The translations under genes and the position numbers were made by a program. The notes beneath the pieces are model-generated. The model searched no databases. It saw nothing but the letters and a program-made list of their open reading frames with translations, and was not told the origin of the DNA. Of a stretch of 64,000 nt of DNA, positions 1-8,892 are shown in pieces. How positions within the stretch are numbered: position 1 is the first letter of the stretch; each line of letters opens with the position of its first letter. This DNA comes from Marinobacterium marinum (lineage in GTDB: Bacteria > Pseudomonadota > Gammaproteobacteria > Pseudomonadales > Balneatricaceae), in contig NZ_JACEMT010000051.1 of NCBI RefSeq assembly GCF_013868415.1, positions 1-64,000 of the forward strand. Reading direction: 5' to 3'.

Positions 1-74
1 AGGCGTATTCTACTGATCCCTGAACCGGTGTCAACGCCCTGAGGTAAAAAAGTTTCAAAATGATGAAAGCAGCG

Positions 75-112
75 TGAAAACGAACACAGGCGCCCGAAAA
101 TCCCTGTGTTCA
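75..112 (-). terminator. Terminator-like hairpin after the TRAP/Usp operon
   Basis: A perfect 9-bp inverted repeat (82-90 with 103-111, 12-nt loop) lies just past the stop of the stress-protein gene. On the minus strand it is followed by a short T-rich run. It fits an intrinsic terminator, although the T tract is weak. Confidence 0.5.
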
Positions 113-122
113 TGCGATACCG

Positions 123-563
123 CTATTCCTTTTTGCTTTCTCGCAACACCATGACCGAACAGTGTGCCCGCTCAACCACCTTGGACGTCACCGAGCCGAT
201 CAATATGTTTTCGACACGAGTATAATTGTGGCTGGGCATCAGGATCAGGTCGACCCGGAGTTGCTTGGCCAATTTCGTAATCTCACGGGCCGGATTTCCT
301 TCACCTATATGCTCGTGACATCCCTTCAAATCCGGCAGGCTATCCGCTATCAGCTGGTGCAATTCACGCTGCAAACCATAGAGCGCCTTTTCCAGCGTAT
401 CATTCGGAAAATACGCCGCAACCAGCGGCATATTCAACCCGGGCAGTATTGCCATAACATGCAGCTCGGCACCCTCCGACAGGAAACGACGACATTCAAG
501 CAAGGCCGTACGTGCCGTTTTCTTATCCTGCATATCTACGGGCAGCAGTATTTTTTTGAACAT
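123..563 (-). CDS. Universal stress protein, UspA family
   Basis: Cytoplasmic UspA-fold protein of 146 aa, the usual single-domain length. It opens with the family strand KKILLPVDM and closes with the nucleotide-loop-like stretch MPSHNYTRVENILIGSVTSKVV, followed by CSVMVLR. That G-x-G/S-VT pattern suggests ATP binding of the MJ0577 type. The start at 563 is chosen because AGGAGG lies 7 nt upstream; the longer open frame runs back into the neighbouring gene. It begins 8 bp after the TRAP permease stop, so it is the last gene of the transporter operon. Usp proteins are known partners of TRAP systems (TeaD in the Halomonas ectoine system), so a role in regulating uptake is inferred. Confidence 0.88.
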   Translation of the reverse strand: MFKKILLPVDMQDKKTARTALLECRRFLSEGAELHVMAILPGLNMPLVAAYFPNDTLEKALYGLQRELHQLIADSLPDLKGCHEHIGEGNPAREITKLAKQLRVDLILMPSHNYTRVENILIGSVTSKVVERAHCSVMVLRESKKE

Positions 564-571
564 GAGTCCTC

Positions 572-3160
572 CTACACGGCCAGCGGTTGACGACGGCGAC
601 GTAATTGCAACATGGCCAAAATGATCAGCAGGGCCAGCGCCGGAACCACCATCCACTGTTTGGATGGACGCTCGTTTTCCTGTTGAACACCCAGTATTCG
701 CCAATCAAAGTCCAGTCCGGCGTCCTGAGCAGGACTGCCGAACCCGACCAGCTCCACCACCACTTCGCTTTCGCCAATATCCAGGGTCAAGCCTGCTTCA
801 CTCAACTTTTCAGCACCCGTTGGTGCCTCTCCCAACGGCAGTTTGACCAGTTTGCTCACCATATCGCCATCAATATTCATCCCTTCCGCCTGCAGCGTCA
901 GGTAGCCACCAGGTGGCACTTTTTCTGCCAGCTGTTCAATTTGTGCGGGCGGTGACATCACCATCGGTGGATAAATTTCATCCCACCAGAAACCGGGGCG
1001 AAACAGTGTAAACGCGATCAGCAGCAGCAGCCCGGTTTCATACCAGCGACTTTTCACCAGCCAGAATCCCTGAGTTGCGGCCGCAAATATCAGCATTGCG
1101 ATCACTGCCGTCACTATTGTAATCAGCAAGTGAGGAATACTTTCTATGCCAATCAGCAGCAGCTCGGTATTGAAGATAAACATGAAAGGCAGCACCGCCG
1201 TACGAATATCGTATGTAAAGCCCTGCACCCCTGTTCGAATAGGGTCCGAACGTGCAATCGCGGCTGCGGCGAAAGCTGCCAGCCCGACCGGAGGCGTATC
1301 ATCGGCCAGTATTCCGAAGTAGAACACGAACAGATGCACGGCAATCAGTGGCACGATCAGCCCCTGCTGAGCCCCCAGAGTTACAATGACCGGTGCCATC
1401 AGTGTAGACACCACTATATAGTTGGCGGTTGTCGGCAACCCCATACCCAGCAGCAGACTGATCGCGGCCGTAAACAACAGCATCAGCATGATATTGCCGG
1501 CGGAAATGAATTCGACAAATTCGGTCATGACCAGTCCGATCCCCGTCAGGGTAACGGTCCCTACCACAATACCTGCCGCTGCCGTCGCCACCCCAATACC
1601 GATCATGTTGCGCGAACCGGCCACCAGACCATCCAGAAGATCCTGGAACCCGGCAGTCACACCGCCGCCAAAGCGCTCCTCTCCTGACCGAAACATTGCC
1701 TTGAGCGGTTTATGGGTTAACACGATCGCAATCATGAAAACCGTGGCCCAGAACGCAGACAATCCCGGTGAAAAGCGTTCGACCGTCAGGCACCAGACAA
1801 GTACGAAGACCGGCAACAGAAAGTAGAGGCCGGATTTTACCGTTGGACCGGTTTGCGGCAAGGCGACAATTTCCGCATCCGGGTCATCCATTGTAAGGTC
1901 GGGATAACTGGCGGCATACCGCACCAGAAAGACGTAGGCCAGAAGAATCAGCGCGGACATGAGCCAATAACTGGCGTTGCCCAGATACCCCTTGGTCCAG
2001 CCAAAGCCGTAATATAGTCCCAGTGAAAGCAAGCAGACACCCAGAACAATGCCGCACCAGGTTGCCAACCGTTGCGCCAGCGTTCGACCATCGTCTCGTT
2101 TCGGCAGTCCCTGCATCCCGGCCTTGAGCGCTTCCAGATGCACAATGTAGATCAAAGCGATATAGGAAATGAGTGCCGGCAGAATCGCGTGCTGGATCAC
2201 CTCGATATAGGAAATCCCGACATATTCGACCATCAGAAAGGCGGCCGCTCCCATAATGGGGGGAGTCAACTGGCCGTTGGTAGATGCTGCAACCTCGACC
2301 GCACCGGCCTTGTGCGCCGGGAACCCCACTCGCTTCATCAGTGGAATGGTAAATGTTCCCGTTGTCACCACGTTGGCAATCGATGAACCGGAAATCAGCC
2401 CACTCAGACCCGAGGATACTACCGCGGCCTTGGCGGGCCCCCCACGCATGTGGCCCAGCAGAGAGAATGAAACCTGGGTGAAATAGTTGCCTGCGCCCGC
2501 TTTCTCCAACAGTGCGCCAAACAGCACGAATAGAAAAACAAAGCTGGTTGATACCCCCAGCGCGACCCCGAAGACACCTTCCGTCGTCAGCCACTGGTGC
2601 GACATTGCCTTGGCCAGGCTGGCCCCCTTATGCGCGATGACATCCGGCATATAGGGCCCCGCAAAGGTATAGATCAGAAACAGCGCCGCCACAACCATTA
2701 ATGGCGGCCCCAAGGCACGACGAGTCGCTTCAAGCAACAACAGCATGCCGGCAACGGCAACGACAATGTCGGCCGTAATCGGGGCTCCCGCTCGCGTCGC
2801 CAGCGAAGCTTCGAATATCATCAGGTAGGCTGCCGAAAACGCCCCTCCCAATGCAAACAGCCAGTCATGCCAGGGAATATGAAAGCGGGGCGAACTTTTC
2901 AGTGCCGGGTATGCGGTGTATGCCAGAAAAATGGCGAACGCCAGATGCACGGCGCGCGCCTTGGAATCGTTGATCACTCCGAAATCCAGCATGAAAGGCA
3001 AGGGAGAAGCATACCAGAGCTGGAACAGCGCCCAGGCCAAAGCTATTCCCCACAGCAACTTTCCGGACAGCCCGCCTGGTGCACGTGCACCACTGTCGGA
3101 CTGAGCCACCAGTTCCTGAATGTCGTCGTTCGAGGTTTTATAGGTATCATCCTGAGACAC
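572..3160 (-). CDS. TRAP transporter fused 4TM/12TM permease (TAXI type)
   Basis: Inner-membrane permease of a TRAP secondary transporter, with the small (DctQ-like) and large (DctM-like) subunits fused into one chain of 862 aa. Many hydrophobic segments are visible from about residue 35 to 720, including the glycine-rich stretches SGLISGSSIANVVTTG and LLGMGLPTTANYIV characteristic of the DctM part. A soluble tail of about 110 residues ends in one last membrane segment. GTG at 3160 is preferred to GTG at 3169 because AAGG then sits 9 nt upstream. The solute-binding protein gene lies just upstream and a Usp gene just downstream. Substrate is unknown; TAXI systems often carry dicarboxylates or amino acids. 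Confidence 0.93.
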   Translation of the reverse strand: MSQDDTYKTSNDDIQELVAQSDSGARAPGGLSGKLLWGIALAWALFQLWYASPLPFMLDFGVINDSKARAVHLAFAIFLAYTAYPALKSSPRFHIPWHDWLFALGGAFSAAYLMIFEASLATRAGAPITADIVVAVAGMLLLLEATRRALGPPLMVVAALFLIYTFAGPYMPDVIAHKGASLAKAMSHQWLTTEGVFGVALGVSTSFVFLFVLFGALLEKAGAGNYFTQVSFSLLGHMRGGPAKAAVVSSGLSGLISGSSIANVVTTGTFTIPLMKRVGFPAHKAGAVEVAASTNGQLTPPIMGAAAFLMVEYVGISYIEVIQHAILPALISYIALIYIVHLEALKAGMQGLPKRDDGRTLAQRLATWCGIVLGVCLLSLGLYYGFGWTKGYLGNASYWLMSALILLAYVFLVRYAASYPDLTMDDPDAEIVALPQTGPTVKSGLYFLLPVFVLVWCLTVERFSPGLSAFWATVFMIAIVLTHKPLKAMFRSGEERFGGGVTAGFQDLLDGLVAGSRNMIGIGVATAAAGIVVGTVTLTGIGLVMTEFVEFISAGNIMLMLLFTAAISLLLGMGLPTTANYIVVSTLMAPVIVTLGAQQGLIVPLIAVHLFVFYFGILADDTPPVGLAAFAAAAIARSDPIRTGVQGFTYDIRTAVLPFMFIFNTELLLIGIESIPHLLITIVTAVIAMLIFAAATQGFWLVKSRWYETGLLLLIAFTLFRPGFWWDEIYPPMVMSPPAQIEQLAEKVPPGGYLTLQAEGMNIDGDMVSKLVKLPLGEAPTGAEKLSEAGLTLDIGESEVVVELVGFGSPAQDAGLDFDWRILGVQQENERPSKQWMVVPALALLIILAMLQLRRRRQPLAV

Positions 3161-3193
3161 GGCGAGCACCCTTCAGCAGAAAAACGGGATCAT

Positions 3194-3212
3194 GGGGGTG
3201 CCAGGCACCCCC
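3194..3212. other. Strong GC hairpin between binding protein and permease genes
   Basis: A near-perfect palindrome, GGGGGTGCC-A-GGCACCCCC, lies between the binding-protein stop and the permease start. No T run follows. Such stems commonly protect or attenuate mRNA so that the periplasmic protein is made in excess over the permease; that role is inferred. Confidence 0.5.
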
Positions 3213-3225
3213 ACTCGAGGTCGGC

Positions 3226-4206
3226 TTACAGCAGACCAGCTTCCTTATAGTACTTCTCGGCTCCCGGGTGGAGGGGAGCTGTCAGTGCATCACGCACCAT
3301 TTCCTCTTTCTTGAGGTTGGCGAAGGCCGGGTGCAGCTTGCGGAAGGTATCGAAGTTTTCAAAGATCGCCTTGACGACATGGTAGACCACTTCGTCCGGC
3401 ACTTTGGCTGAGCTGACAATCGTGGCACCGACACCAAAGGTGAGCACGTCATCCGCGTTGCCCCGGTACATGCCACCTGGAATTGTGGCCTGACGGTAGT
3501 AGCTGTTGTCGGCGATCAGTTTTTCGACATCCGGGTCATTCACTGCAACCAGTACGCTGTCGCAGGAGGTGGTGGCTTCCTTGATCGCGCCACTGGGGTG
3601 ACCGACCACATACACCATGGCATCGATCTTGTTGTCACACAGCGCGCTGGCCTGTTCGGATGCCTTCAACTCGGACGCCAGAGAGAAGTCATCTTCCGTC
3701 CAGCCCTTGGCTTCCATCAGGACTTCGATAGTACCGCGCTGACCGGAGCCCGGGTTACCGATATTAACGCGTTTGCCCTTGATGTCGTTGATTTCCCGAA
3801 TACCCGAGTCGGCTCGCGCCACCACGGTGAAAGGCTCGGCATGCAAGGAGAACACTGAACGCAGATCGGGGTTCGCCCCCTGATCCTTGAAGGTATCAGT
3901 CCCGTTGTAAGCGTGAAACTGCCAGTCGGACTGAGCCACGCCGAAGTCCAGTTCTCCGGCACGAATGGTATTCAAGTTGTAAACCGAGCCACCGGTACTT
4001 TCCACTGAACAACGAATGCCGTGTTCCGCACGATCCTTGTTCACCAGTCGACAGATTGCACCGCCTGTCGGGTAATACACCCCGGTCACTCCGCCGGTGC
4101 CAATGGTGATAAAGCTTTCCGCCTGTGCAACCGAGGCCGTCATCAGACCACCCGCTGTTACGGCTGCAGCCATGGCGGCAGACATCAGCGTTTTATTCAG
4201 TGCCAT
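3226..4206 (-). CDS. TAXI family TRAP solute-binding protein
   Basis: Periplasmic ligand-binding subunit of the TRAP transporter, 326 aa. The first 29 residues form a clear Sec signal peptide ending ASVAQA-ES. The mature start [24 protein letters not shown] is the hallmark of the TAXI (TRAP-associated extracytoplasmic immunogenic) family. AAGGAG lies 9 nt before the ATG. It is first gene of a three-gene operon with the fused permease and the stress protein, and is separated from the permease by a strong hairpin. The ligand cannot be read from sequence. Confidence 0.95.
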   Translation of the reverse strand: MALNKTLMSAAMAAAVTAGGLMTASVAQAESFITIGTGGVTGVYYPTGGAICRLVNKDRAEHGIRCSVESTGGSVYNLNTIRAGELDFGVAQSDWQFHAYNGTDTFKDQGANPDLRSVFSLHAEPFTVVARADSGIREINDIKGKRVNIGNPGSGQRGTIEVLMEAKGWTEDDFSLASELKASEQASALCDNKIDAMVYVVGHPSGAIKEATTSCDSVLVAVNDPDVEKLIADNSYYRQATIPGGMYRGNADDVLTFGVGATIVSSAKVPDEVVYHVVKAIFENFDTFRKLHPAFANLKKEEMVRDALTAPLHPGAEKYYKEAGLL

Positions 4207-4270
4207 ATAGAATTCTCCTTCTTCTTATCGGAAAGGCCCTGCAGCAACATCAAGGGCCAGCTCGGTATTC

Positions 4271-4312
4271 AGTATTGGCCAGGGTCGGGTTCTGTTCAAC
4301 CGTTGAACGGTT
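4271..4312 (-). promoter_or_regulatory. Promoter and palindromic operator for the TRAP operon
   Basis: On the minus strand TTGAAC (4294-4299), a 17-bp spacer and AATACT (4271-4276) form a plausible sigma-70 promoter upstream of the binding-protein gene. Overlapping the -35 is a compound palindrome, AACCGTTGAACGGTT (4298-4312), that looks like a repressor operator. The regulator is not identified. Confidence 0.4.
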
Positions 4313-4425
4313 TTTTACTGTAAAAACGGTGACATAGGTCTGTAATCCTTTGATCTGCGCGGACTCACCAGCGTCATCCAATTCCGCTATAGTGACTCTA
4401 ACCCCTGTTGGAGGAAGGAGCCGAG

Positions 4426-5430
4426 ATGTATACCCTGCCCGATCTGGAAGTCCTGCGTGACTTCAATGCCATCGCCATTCTGACCAGCGGCGGCGACTCT
4501 CCCGGCATGAACCCGGCCATTCGTGGTGTCGTGCGTGCCGCCCTGAACAACGGCATTCAGGTCTATGGCGTCCAGCGAGGCTACAGCGGCCTGCTGGCCG
4601 GTGATCTGCGCGTGATGACCTCGGCCTCGGTGCGCAATATCGTACAGCGCGGCGGCACCATTCTGAAAAGCGACCGCTGCGAGGCCTTCAAGCAGAAAGA
4701 GGTCCGCCAGCAGGCGATCAAGGTACTGGAACAGAACGGCATTGACGCGCTGGTGGTAATCGGTGGTGACGGCTCCCTGACCGGGGCACACAGTCTGGCC
4801 GAAGAGAGCGATATTGCGGTTATCGGCTTGCCAGGCACCATCGATAACGACATTTTCGGTACCGAGGACACTATCGGCTTCGATACCGCCGTCAATACGG
4901 CGCTGGATGCCATCGACAAGATCCGTGACACAGCGTCATCCCACGAGCGCTATTTTCTGGTTGAGGTCATGGGCCGCAATTCCGGATTTCTGGCAACCCA
5001 TGTCGGCATTGCGGCAGGAGCGGAAAAGGTGGTCGTTCCCGAATATGAGGTACAGATCGAACAACTGGGACAACAGCTCTGCGACAACCGCCGCTCGGGC
5101 AAGGGCTCCAGCGGCATTATTGTCGTGGCCGAAGGCCAGACCCCCGGACTGACCTACCGACTGGCACAGCAGCTCAAGCAGCAGGGCGAAGAGCCCAGAG
5201 TCTGTATTTTGGGTCATATCCAGCGTGGCGGCCGCCCCAGTGGCCACGACCGCGTTCTGGCCTCCAGTCTGGGAGCCATGGCCGTCAGGTATCTGCAGGC
5301 GGGTTACAGCGACATCATGGTCGGGGTAGCCAACGGCGCCATCCTGGACGTCCCTCTGGATAGTGTGATCCGTTACCGCAAGGGGCTGGACCCCAAACTG
5401 TTTGAACTGGCCCTACTACTACATAAATAA
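4426..5430 (+). CDS. pfkA: 6-phosphofructokinase
   Basis: Phosphorylates fructose 6-phosphate to fructose 1,6-bisphosphate in glycolysis; cytoplasmic; 334 aa. Family motifs are in order: TSGGDSPGMN near residue 20, GGDGSLTGA near 107, the catalytic GTIDNDI near 134, MGRNSGFLA near 178 and GHIQRGGRPSGHDR near 270. Glycine in GGDGS, rather than the aspartate of pyrophosphate enzymes, points to ATP as donor. ATG at 4426 is chosen because GGAGGAAGGAG precedes it; the longer frame would start at a TTG inside that ribosome-binding site. The next gene starts 8 bp after its stop, so the two are probably co-transcribed. Confidence 0.92.
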   Translation: MYTLPDLEVLRDFNAIAILTSGGDSPGMNPAIRGVVRAALNNGIQVYGVQRGYSGLLAGDLRVMTSASVRNIVQRGGTILKSDRCEAFKQKEVRQQAIKVLEQNGIDALVVIGGDGSLTGAHSLAEESDIAVIGLPGTIDNDIFGTEDTIGFDTAVNTALDAIDKIRDTASSHERYFLVEVMGRNSGFLATHVGIAAGAEKVVVPEYEVQIEQLGQQLCDNRRSGKGSSGIIVVAEGQTPGLTYRLAQQLKQQGEEPRVCILGHIQRGGRPSGHDRVLASSLGAMAVRYLQAGYSDIMVGVANGAILDVPLDSVIRYRKGLDPKLFELALLLHK

Positions 5431-5438
5431 GGACATCC

Positions 5439-6044
5439 ATGCGACTGATCATACGTCTGTTTTTTCAGGGACTGCTGATTCTGCTTCCGGCCGTACTCAC
5501 CATTTACCTGGTGTACGCCATTTTCACGGCGCTGAACAACACCCTGTTCAGTGCTCTGAGCAGCTTGTTTCAGCAGATGTTTCCACTGCTGAAGCCCGGA
5601 TTGGGGGCCTCATTGCTGGCGATTGCCTTCACCCTGGTCGTCATCACGCTGGTGGGCGCTCTGGCCTCCAACCTTCTCGGTCAGTTCATCCTGAACAAAT
5701 TCGAACGGCTGATGAAAAAGATCCCGCTCATCAAGTTACTCTATAACGCGCTGCGCGACCTGTTTCAGGCCTTTCTGGGCGAGGACAAGCGTTTCGACAA
5801 GCCGGTGTTGGTCAGCCTGGGCGAAGACGGCACCATTCGGGTGGCCGGCTTTATCACCGCCGACGATCTGTCGCATTGGGGACTGGAGCAGGACGTGGCC
5901 GTCTATCTGCCCCAATCATACAACTTTGCCGGCAACCTGATCATCGTTCCCGCCAGCCGGGTCACCCCGCTGCAGCAACCGGCAGGAGAGGTCACCACCT
6001 TTATTGTCAGCGGGGGCGTCTCCTCTCGCAAAGACGAGCATTAG
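5439..6044 (+). CDS. DUF502 family inner-membrane protein
   Basis: Protein of 201 aa with two long membrane segments (about residues 5-32 and 55-90) and a soluble C-terminal half, matching the DUF502 family layout. The loop FILNKFERLMKKIPLIKLLYNALRDL and the later VLVSLGEDG stretch are typical. Family function is unknown. It follows the phosphofructokinase gene by 8 bp. Its stop overlaps the stop of the convergent hydrolase gene by 4 bp, so there is no room for a separate terminator between them. Confidence 0.88.
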   Translation: MRLIIRLFFQGLLILLPAVLTIYLVYAIFTALNNTLFSALSSLFQQMFPLLKPGLGASLLAIAFTLVVITLVGALASNLLGQFILNKFERLMKKIPLIKLLYNALRDLFQAFLGEDKRFDKPVLVSLGEDGTIRVAGFITADDLSHWGLEQDVAVYLPQSYNFAGNLIIVPASRVTPLQQPAGEVTTFIVSGGVSSRKDEH

Positions 6045-6682
6045 CCGAAGCGATCCGCCACAAAGGGGTTGGTCTGGCGTTCCTGACCAAAGGTCGACAT
6101 GGGGCCGTGGCCCGGAATAAAGTCGATCTCGTCACCCAGCGGGAACAGCTTCTCGCGAATCGAACGGATCAATGTCGCGTGATCGCCACGGGGAAAATCG
6201 GTACGTCCGATGGACCCTTGAAACAACACATCGCCGACCAGCGCCAGTGCCGTTGGACGGTGATAGAACACCACATGGCCCGGCGTGTGCCCCGGGCAGT
6301 GAATGACCTCCAGCACGACCTCGCCAAAGCTGACGCTATCGCCGTCCTGCAGCCAGCGATCCGGCGTGAACACCTCCACTGCGGGAAAACCGAACATCTG
6401 ACTTTGTTTCGGCAGCCCCTCGATCCAGAATTCGTCATCGCGTCCGGGCCCCTCGATGGTCAGCGTCAGCTCGCGGGCCAAGGCCGCCGTACCACCGGCG
6501 TGATCAATATGAGCATGAGTCAGCAGGATTTTTTCCAACTCGACCCCCTCTTCAACCACTGCTGCCTTGATGCGATCCAGATCACCACCAGGATCAACTA
6601 CCGCCGCCTTGCGGGTCTGCTCACACCAGAGCAGCGTACAGTTCTGCTGGAAAGGCGTTACGGGAATGATGCGATATTTCAT
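6041..6682 (-). CDS. MBL-fold metallohydrolase, glyoxalase II-like (YcbL type)
   Basis: Cytoplasmic metallo-beta-lactamase-fold hydrolase of 213 aa. The metal-binding motif THAHIDHAGG occurs near residue 56, followed by the downstream histidines in CPGHTPGHVVF and PGHGP, and the aspartate in LVGDVLF. This is the short, YcbL-like version without the C-terminal glutathione-binding domain of classical glyoxalase II. The substrate is probably a thioester but cannot be assigned from sequence. It is convergent with, and overlaps by 4 bp, the DUF502 gene. Confidence 0.9.
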   Translation of the reverse strand: MKYRIIPVTPFQQNCTLLWCEQTRKAAVVDPGGDLDRIKAAVVEEGVELEKILLTHAHIDHAGGTAALARELTLTIEGPGRDDEFWIEGLPKQSQMFGFPAVEVFTPDRWLQDGDSVSFGEVVLEVIHCPGHTPGHVVFYHRPTALALVGDVLFQGSIGRTDFPRGDHATLIRSIREKLFPLGDEIDFIPGHGPMSTFGQERQTNPFVADRFG

Positions 6683-6740
6683 GGTACTCCGCCGTTGCTA
6701 ACGTTCAAGCGCCCCAGTATATCGATCAGGCCATGGAAAA

Positions 6741-7622
6741 TCAGGGCATGAGTCCATCTGTTTCGAGCCAGCGCCGATACAAACGCCGGCAGCGTCGTTC
6801 GGAATGGCGGCTGGCATACAGGACACGCCCCTGCCCTAGCACCTGCTGAACCTGCTGACGCCGTGAGGCCAGTAACAGCGGTTCCAGCAAGGCCCGGTCC
6901 GTCACTCGAATAGCCGGCACCTGCAGCCGTTCAACCAGCACATCCAGATCATGGATATCCCCAAGACAGGCCCCAAGAGGCTTGAGTGAACGTCCCCAGC
7001 CGGGTGTCAATCCGAGCCACTCAAGCTGATAGGCCAGCGCCTTGCTCCATTTGCGCCAGCGGTGCAGCGCTTCCCCCTTGCCATCGCCCGCCTGCCGGTA
7101 GCCGCGCCGCCCCTTGCTGAAACTGACCGCCAGCGCATGCCGTATATGCGGGCGTCGCACACCGGAAAATGCTATCCCCCGAAGACCGGCCTCCAGCTGC
7201 CGATAGCCGGTTTCCACCTGCTCCAACAGCGATGTTTCCACCACCATACCCGTCGCTGACGGAAACTCCGCCAGCAAACGCTGCGCCACATCGCCGGGCA
7301 AGGCTCCAACATAGGTCGCCAGCGTCATATGCATGACCTGTCGATCCCGGCTGTCCCCCAATAATCGCGCCACTGTCCGACTTCCATCATGCAGGGCCGC
7401 GTGCGCATTTCCGGACAATCCGGGTTGCGCCAGATACCACAGCGCCCGCAAGCGTTTCATGTCGACGCGGGTCTGATGAATCACTTCCTCCCGGTTCCGT
7501 TCACGTCCGCTCAGCGCTTCCCTTGCTCTCACCAGCCCCTGCCTGATCAGGTCCTGAGCACCTGAGCGTATCTCCAGACCGGTCGTATCCGACCGCAGGC
7601 AATGAGGAGTGCTTTTCAGCAT
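6741..7622 (-). CDS. CHAD domain-containing protein
   Basis: Helical, histidine/arginine-rich protein of 294 aa matching the CHAD domain (conserved histidine alpha-helical domain, a polyphosphate-binding module). Signature pieces are IHQTRVDMKRLRALWYL near the start, a central LRGIAFSGVRRPHIRHAL and HRWRKWSKALAYQLEWL with HDLDVLVE later. ATG at 7622 is preferred: a GAGG lies upstream, and the longer frame overlaps the preceding small gene. That gene ends 7 bp upstream, so the pair is likely an operon. No CYTH triphosphatase domain is fused or adjacent. Confidence 0.85.
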   Translation of the reverse strand: MLKSTPHCLRSDTTGLEIRSGAQDLIRQGLVRAREALSGRERNREEVIHQTRVDMKRLRALWYLAQPGLSGNAHAALHDGSRTVARLLGDSRDRQVMHMTLATYVGALPGDVAQRLLAEFPSATGMVVETSLLEQVETGYRQLEAGLRGIAFSGVRRPHIRHALAVSFSKGRRGYRQAGDGKGEALHRWRKWSKALAYQLEWLGLTPGWGRSLKPLGACLGDIHDLDVLVERLQVPAIRVTDRALLEPLLLASRRQQVQQVLGQGRVLYASRHSERRCRRLYRRWLETDGLMP

Positions 7623-7629
7623 GCTTGCC

Positions 7630-7821
7630 TCAGCCGCCTTCCCGCTCGACATCCACCTCGGGCTCCCCCTGAGCGCCGATGGCCACACGTACCGTGATCG
7701 GACTGCAACAGACCGTACAATCCTCGCTGTACTCCTGCTCGGGCTCAGTCACATCCACTGTCAGACTGATCGGCTCGCTGCACCAGGGACACATCAGCTC
7801 TACCACTTCCAAAGGGTTCAT
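7630..7821 (-). CDS. Small CPXCG-type cysteine-rich protein
   Basis: Protein of 63 aa with two cysteine pairs, CPWC near residue 11 and CTVCC near residue 36, spaced as in a zinc ribbon. The rest is acidic. It matches the small CPXCG-motif family seen in many gammaproteobacteria, whose function is unknown. It lies 7 bp upstream of the CHAD gene and is probably co-transcribed with it. Confidence 0.75.
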   Translation of the reverse strand: MNPLEVVELMCPWCSEPISLTVDVTEPEQEYSEDCTVCCSPITVRVAIGAQGEPEVDVEREGG

Positions 7822-7918
7822 GGGCCATCTACCTCCGCTCAGTACCTGTCGACCGACCTCAACGGTCTTCTGGTTACAGCATAGACAGTTCAGTCCGGAG
7901 TGCCTAAACTAGCGGCTG

Positions 7919-8010
7919 ATTCTTGGTCGGGGTGCCCGCTTGGACGGGCTGAGATGAAACCCGCTGAACCTGATCCGGTTGGTACCGGCGTAGGAAATCG
8001 AGATGGCCGT
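7919..8010 (+). promoter_or_regulatory. TPP riboswitch (THI element)
   Basis: Contains the conserved thi-box core: GGGGTGC (7929-7935), GCTGAGATGA (7948-7957), the ACCCGCTGAACCTGATC stretch (7959-7975) and GGCGTAGGAAA (7987-7997). These are the pyrimidine- and pyrophosphate-binding arms of the thiamine pyrophosphate aptamer. A 7-bp hairpin (8021-8027 with 8030-8036) and a T-rich stretch lie between the aptamer and the thiD ribosome-binding site. They are the likely expression platform, by premature termination or translational masking. It should repress the seven-gene thi operon when TPP is abundant. Confidence 0.95.
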
Positions 8011-8070
8011 TACTATCACTCCATGCGCACGCATGGTCGGTGCGGTTTTCTCCCGTACAGGAGCATCCGC

Positions 8071-8889
8071 ATGACACAGACACGCACACCCGTCGCCCTC
8101 ACCATCGCCGGTTCAGACAGCGGTGGCGGTGCCGGTATTCAAGCCGACCTCAAGACCTTTTCCGCTCTGAGTGTATTCGGTACTTCGGTAATCGCCGCAC
8201 TGACGGCGCAGAACACTCGCGAAGTCCGCGCCATTCACGACATCCCGCCGGCCTTTATTGCCGACCAGCTCAATACGGTGCTGGACGATATCCAGGTCGA
8301 TGCAATCAAGATCGGCATGCTCAGCCGACCCGAAACCATCGCCACCATCGCCAGGATCCTGCGCGAGCGCGGGCTGGGCAATATTGTGCTTGACCCTGTA
8401 ATGGTCGCCAAGAGCGGCGACAAGCTGCTGGCCGATGAGTCCGTCAACGCCCTGCGCGAGGAGTTGTTGCCCCTGGCCACGCTGATCACGCCCAACCTGC
8501 CGGAAGCGGCTGTGCTGCTGGCCTGCAAAGAAGCCCAGAATGCCGATGAGATGCAGACCCAGGCAGAACAGCTGCTGGCCCTGGGCTCTCAGGCCGTGCT
8601 GGTCAAGGGCGGCCACTTGGCCGACTCTGCCAGCGACGAGAGTGCCGATCTATTGCTCGGTGCCGGGGAACCCCGATGGCTGCCGGCCAAACGGATCGCC
8701 ACCGCCAACACCCATGGCACCGGCTGCACCCTGTCCTCCGCCATCGCTGCCGGCCTGGCCAAGGGGCTGGACGTACCGACCGCCGTGATCGACGCCAAGG
8801 CTTATATCACCGCAGCGATTGCAGCCGCCGACCGCTTGCAGGTCGGTTCCGGCCACGGCCCCACGCATCATTTCCACGCCTGGTGGTAA
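8071..8889 (+). CDS. thiD: Hydroxymethylpyrimidine/phosphomethylpyrimidine kinase
   Basis: Phosphorylates HMP and HMP-P to HMP-PP for thiamine synthesis; cytoplasmic ribokinase-fold enzyme of 272 aa. Motifs: TIAGSDSGGGAGIQADLKTF at the N-terminus, DPVMVAKSGD near residue 108 and the catalytic NTHGTGCTLSSAIAAGLA near 213. ATG at 8071 follows AGGAG at the usual spacing and falls after the riboswitch; the longer frame would run through the aptamer. It leads an operon with a pyrimidine-precursor ABC transporter, two TenA proteins and ThiC. Confidence 0.96.
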   Translation: MTQTRTPVALTIAGSDSGGGAGIQADLKTFSALSVFGTSVIAALTAQNTREVRAIHDIPPAFIADQLNTVLDDIQVDAIKIGMLSRPETIATIARILRERGLGNIVLDPVMVAKSGDKLLADESVNALREELLPLATLITPNLPEAAVLLACKEAQNADEMQTQAEQLLALGSQAVLVKGGHLADSASDESADLLLGAGEPRWLPAKRIATANTHGTGCTLSSAIAAGLAKGLDVPTAVIDAKAYITAAIAAADRLQVGSGHGPTHHFHAWW

Positions 8890-8892
8890 GTC

